Part shown: positions 9,041-11,685 of the stretch, piece by piece | Position numbering within the stretch: the stretch's first letter is position 1 | How the letters are laid out: each line of letters starts with the position of its first letter | Assembly: GCA_032353305.1 (NCBI GenBank) | Contig: JAUCNG010368261.1 | Span: forward strand, 1 to 11,685 | DNA from: Cephalothrix spiralis | Lineage: Eukaryota > Nemertea > Palaeonemertea > Archinemertea > Cephalotrichidae | DNA length: 11,685 bases | Direction: 5' to 3' | The notes under the pieces: model-generated | Databases searched by the model: none | Told to the model about the DNA's origin: nothing | What the model saw: only the letters and a program-made list of their open reading frames with translations | Position numbers and translations under genes: made by a program

Positions 9041-9288
9041 TTTACCACCATCCATGATCTGGCAGAATGAAATCAAGCCCTCAAGCCCTCATAAGGATGT
9101 ATTTGTAGATGTCAAATCTTTGAAATGTGCTCTACCAGTAAAGAGATAAACGTTTATTATAAAAGAATATTTATAAAACAATTATTAACGGTGCCAGCTA
9201 TCGGCCAGAGGCCATTTTGACAAACGATTTACAAGATCATATGCAATGAAAAAGGGATTATAGATTGGTGCAGTGCTCATTTAAAGTG

Positions 9289-9979
9289 TAGATTTTAAAA
9301 GTAAAAGGACCTTTGTACTTAAGACGTGAAAAAGTTGTTGGTCGAAAAATTATCAAAGTCATAGCTGACTGCCTTCAAAATTCCTTGAATTTCCAGATAC
9401 CGAATTAAATATCTACATTTTAGTGATTTCAAGTATTGTAAAGTGTTACGTAAATGCCTACTGATCTATGCTAAAATACCAGAAAATACGGTATTTAATT
9501 AACAAACATATCACTTAAATGCTAATAAAGGGTATGTGTTATATAACAGATTCTTGTCTTGTAAATGTACAACGTCAGAACATTGCTACGTCATGAATGA
9601 TGATGAAATCCTTAGTTATATTTTGCAGCCTTTTTAGCCTTTTTTGAGCTATACGCCACCACTGCTGCTGCATGAATTTTCTGTAGATTGTTCATTATTA
9701 CCTAATCTTCCTCACTAAGCTAAAGAAATGTAGCAACAGTGGTTTCGTACGGCTCAAAATGGGTATTTATCTCCCATTGACCCCTATACTAAACTGCTAA
9801 AGGTGTGAACTATATGGGTTGCATTTGCAAAGATCGAGAACTTTCAATGGGCGAAATGGATGGCATATACATGTCTTATGATGCATACAAATTCGTATGT
9901 TTATTTTTCAACTTTAAAATCTTTTTGAACCACTTTTTCACGCCTTAAGTACAAAAGTCTTTTGATAATCAAATATCTA
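9289..9979. mobile_element. Inverted-repeat element (MITE-like)
   Basis: The left arm 9289-9358 and right arm 9912-9979 are inverted copies of each other, about 70 bases each, roughly 70% alike. The core shares TTTGTACTTAAG and then CGTGAAAAAGT, with one mismatch between these two blocks. The 550-base interior shows no open frame of note. No target-site duplication was recognised and arm ends are approximate. It lies about 250 bases after the kinase stop, still within the centriolin intron. Confidence 0.6.
9524..9529 (+). promoter_or_regulatory. Candidate poly(A) signal AATAAA of the kinase gene
   Basis: This canonical AATAAA lies 484 bases after the kinase stop and is followed by GT-rich sequence (GGTATGTG, then TTCTTGTCTTGT), as expected downstream of a cleavage site. 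It lies inside the inverted-repeat element 9289-9979. Nearer TATAAA-type variants exist around 9160-9177, so the real end could be shorter. Confidence 0.35.
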
Positions 9980-10295
9980 GAATTTAATAAATTGAAATTT
10001 GAAAATCGGGCGAAGAAAAAATTGAATTTACAAGAAGAATATTGACGTTTTATAAATTATACAAAAAAGAATTATGAATCTACTATGATCTGAATCACAG
10101 AATCACAGAATAAGATTTTAGCTTAAGATATTTCATAAATGTATTTTATATGTTTAACTTATGAAGCCTATGACATCATAATACAGGATCATTTCACTTA
10201 ATCAATAAAAAGAAGACCCATATATGAAAATAATGCTAAATATTAAGTGTTTTGAAGTAAACAAAAAACACATGTAGCGTGTTGACAGCTTTCAG

Positions 10296-10374
10296 AAAAT
10301 AATCCACAATGAATTTTTTCGAATGTAAATAAATGAAAATTCGGAATTCTGAAAAATTGATGGTGGATTATTTT
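10296..10374. repeat. Imperfect stem-loop in AT-rich intron
   Basis: AAAATAATCCAC at 10296-10307 pairs exactly with GTGGATTATTTT at 10363-10374. Pairing continues inward imperfectly through AATTTTTTC/GAAAAATT, giving arms near 28 bases. The direct repeat TATTAAGTGTTTTG flanks it at 10241-10254 and 10376-10389, with a shorter copy at 10452-10462. Confidence 0.5.
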
Positions 10375-10706
10375 ATATTAAGTGTTTTGTTCAGTGTGCA
10401 GTTTATTTTTGTTACTGTAAAAAAAAAAATCGAAATAAAAAAAAATCAATCTATTAAGTGTTATTATGATTGAGTGAGTATTAAGTTAAAATATTCTTTT
10501 ATAATTTATTTGTTGTATTCAAAAATTAAAAAAATACCAATAAAAAAATTAAGTTGTCCTTGTTCTGGTTAGACTGAAGATAAAATACTCTATTAAAGAA
10601 GAGGTAAGTATCTGTACTAATTATACTAAACTGTTTGAAGGAGTTGTGTAATTTTAGCACAGTAAAGAGCACAGTAAAAAGGAGAAGAAAACGTTATAAA
10701 CAATAC

Positions 10707-10871
10707 CTTGATATCACGTTGTCTATTTCCTAGTTCCTTTTCAGCTTCTCTTTCCAAAGCGTGAAGCTCGACTCGTTTTTCTTCAACTGAGTCTCGCAAG
10801 AATTGAAGCTCTGTTCTAAGACGACCCATTTCTTTGTCAACTTGTTCCATTTCTGCCCTCTCGGAGTCAAT
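10707..10871 (-). CDS. CNTRL: Centriolin-like exon, 55 codons (first in window)
   Basis: The exon starts after a long pyrimidine tract ending in AG (plus-strand CT at 10872-10873) and ends at the donor AAG|gtattg. It is 165 bases, phase 0 at both ends, and encodes 55 residues from IDSERAEMEQVD to NRQRDIK. The protein is strongly charged and coiled-coil in character, with Leu/Met spacing typical of heptads. The open frame continues past the donor, but the low-complexity coiled-coil character stops there, which supports the boundary. An internal Met (10850) is not a start, since the frame is open through the acceptor and the upstream exons lie outside the window. Confidence 0.82.
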
Positions 10872-10872
10872 C

Positions 10873-10892
10873 TAAAGAAGAAGAAGAAGAAA
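10873..10892 (-). repeat. (GAA/TTC)n microsatellite serving as polypyrimidine tract
   Basis: On the minus strand this is TTC repeated about five times and then TTTAG, directly abutting the acceptor of exon 10707-10871. The repeat itself forms the pyrimidine tract of that splice site. Confidence 0.65.
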
Positions 10893-10972
10893 TGCCAAAC
10901 ATTGAACTATTTGATGTCGAACCTAAACGCCCCGGATAAACATAGTCCACTTTCAAAGGTATGATCATGTCC

Positions 10973-11045
10973 GGCGCTGTGGCGCAGGTGGTAGGGCACT
11001 GGTCTTTCTATTCCGGAGGCACAAGGTTCAACGCATTTATACTGA
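10973..11045 (+). repeat. tRNA-derived SINE-like head
   Basis: The stretch reads like the 5' part of a tRNA. TGGCGCAGGTGG (10980-10991) fits a box A promoter at 11 of 12 positions, and GGTTCAACGCA (11025-11035) is a degenerate box B about 45 bases later. Acceptor-like GGCGCTG begins at 10973. D-arm and anticodon-arm pairing is poor and no matching 3' acceptor strand follows, so it is not a working tRNA gene. The body after about 11045 and the exact 3' end are not resolved. Confidence 0.55.
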
Positions 11046-11090
11046 CCAAGTCCGTGTTTGATACCCCCTATACCCATAGGCACCTTAACA

Positions 11091-11120
11091 TATTTTAGCC
11101 GATTTTAGCAGATTTTAGGA
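11091..11120. repeat. 10-bp tandem repeat, 3 copies
   Basis: TATTTTAGCC, GATTTTAGCA and GATTTTAGGA follow one another, with weaker related T-rich units to about 11150. The tract lies some 45 bases after the SINE-like head and may be its tail or a separate simple repeat. Confidence 0.5.
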
Positions 11121-11685
11121 GAATTTTTGTCAATATTTAGGAGATTTTTCGACAATTTATTAAATTTTAAGATCTTATTTTCTAATAACTTTGTTCGCTA
11201 CATACAAAACTTATTTTAATAAATCCATTAACATATAGTTTATTAAGAGTCTCTTAACTCTTTTCTCACGCGGACCAAAATGTTCAAATCTTGAGCCGAG
11301 CGAAGCAAAGCGAGAAAAACTGAGACACCTTTTTTTCTTTTTACACAATTGTATGAGAATTTATAGAATTTTATGAGATTTTAGGAGGAATGGTCATATT
11401 TTATGATATCCTAACATTTTATGAAAACTATGAGGCCTGGAAGTACCTAGGTGTGACCGCTCGGAACTCGTGGAGCCATTTTTGATGCATGATTAGAACC
11501 TTCGACATTTCGATAATGAAGCTCAGGTTCAAACGGAGCGAGTCCTTAAGGTAACTTCCCTCTAATTTTTGAAAAATTAATGAATTATTTTTTTTGGCTA
11601 AATGTGTTATCATTTACTAAGGAATCATTTAATGAATGATGAATAATGAAATTCGGGTCGATCATATTTTTTATTATTATTTCAA

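Larger units (their letters stand above)
9041..10706. other. Kinase 3' flank and remainder of the 4.9-kb intron
   Basis: It contains the presumed kinase 3' UTR with a small duplicated TCAAGCCC (9073-9088), the inverted-repeat element 9289-9979 with the poly(A) candidate, and very AT-rich DNA with the stem-loop 10296-10374. No coding exon on either strand is supported. Confidence 0.6.
84..10871 (-). other. CNTRL: Centriolin-like coiled-coil gene, partial (8 internal exons)
   Basis: The span holds eight exons read from 10871 down to 84, joined here by splice sites and phase. Every junction is GT-AG, the intron phases are 0,0,2,1,0,0,0 and then 1, and the joined frame has no stop over about 435 residues. 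The product is rich in E, K, Q and L throughout, with heptad spacing and no other domain, as in a long rod. Compared from memory, it is colinear with the C-terminal half of human centriolin: KHVIEMLQLEQSEL in exon 5531-5806 matches human KHVLEMVQLENSEL, and the LNKEKDMLDESC region and a lone Trp in exon 1566-1808 also have counterparts. Centriolin (about 2,300 residues in human) sits on mother-centriole appendages and the midbody ring and is needed for abscission. The N-terminal leucine-rich region and the C-terminus lie outside the window. A paralogous centrosomal coiled-coil protein is the main alternative. Confidence 0.78.
10872..11685 (-). other. Intron upstream of the first exon in the window (partial)
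   Basis: On the minus strand this ends in the acceptor of exon 10707-10871. It holds the SINE-like head, the 10-bp tandem repeat and a GCCGAGCGAAGCAAAGCGAG stretch (about 11295-11314) of repeat character. The minus-strand open frame at 11428-11613 is not coiled-coil and lacks fitting splice support. Confidence 0.55.

Noticed and set aside
9041-9290. Poly(A) tail or target duplication proving the kinase gene is a retrocopy
   Set aside because: No A-rich tract directly follows a plausible 3' end and no matching flanking direct repeat was found, so retroposition stays an inference.
10973-11045. A working tRNA gene
   Set aside because: Box B is degenerate, stems pair poorly and there is no complementary 3' acceptor strand; a tRNA-derived repeat is the better reading.
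11428-11613. Minus-strand open frame as an upstream centriolin exon
   Set aside because: The residues are not heptad-like or charge-rich, and no good acceptor/donor pair gives phase 0 output to the next exon.

Overview
The window is animal nuclear DNA: AT-rich, with small exons bounded by GT-AG splice sites and separated by introns of about 0.5 to 5 kb, carrying a tRNA-derived SINE-like head and several inverted-repeat elements. The intron style, the coiled-coil gene and the ankyrin-kinase fit an invertebrate metazoan. A lophotrochozoan such as a bivalve is my guess, but no single diagnostic feature fixes the phylum.

Minus strand. Eight internal exons of one long coiled-coil gene run from 10871 down to 84. 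All have clean GT-AG borders, and their reading phases join without a break: 1,306 coding bases, about 435 residues. The encoded protein is continuous, charged and heptad-like. From memory it lines up colinearly with the C-terminal coiled-coil half of vertebrate centriolin (CNTRL), a mother-centriole appendage and midbody protein. The N-terminal exons lie beyond 11685 and the last exons before position 1.

Plus strand. An intact, intronless gene at 6581-9040 encodes an 819-residue protein with N-terminal ankyrin-type repeats, a roughly 170-residue linker of unknown kind and a C-terminal protein kinase domain with all catalytic residues. It lies in antisense orientation inside the largest centriolin intron (5807-10706). 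It is the most notable gene here: the ankyrin-then-kinase order is the reverse of RIPK4/ANKK1, and the kinase has an HKD catalytic motif and an insertion of about 19 residues just before it.

The rest is intronic and rich in decayed repeats: a candidate inverted-repeat element at 921-1345; a 22-bp minisatellite at 1448-1548; short shared words between introns (2051-2099, 2508-2688, 4165-4202); a GC-richer fold-back cluster at about 5020-5480; a long inverted repeat at 9289-9979 just downstream of the kinase gene, enclosing its best poly(A) signal; a stem-loop at 10296-10374 in very AT-rich DNA; and a SINE-like tRNA-derived head at 10973-11045 followed by a 10-bp tandem repeat. The two genes show no evident functional link beyond nesting. 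No prokaryotic, viral or CRISPR feature is visible.
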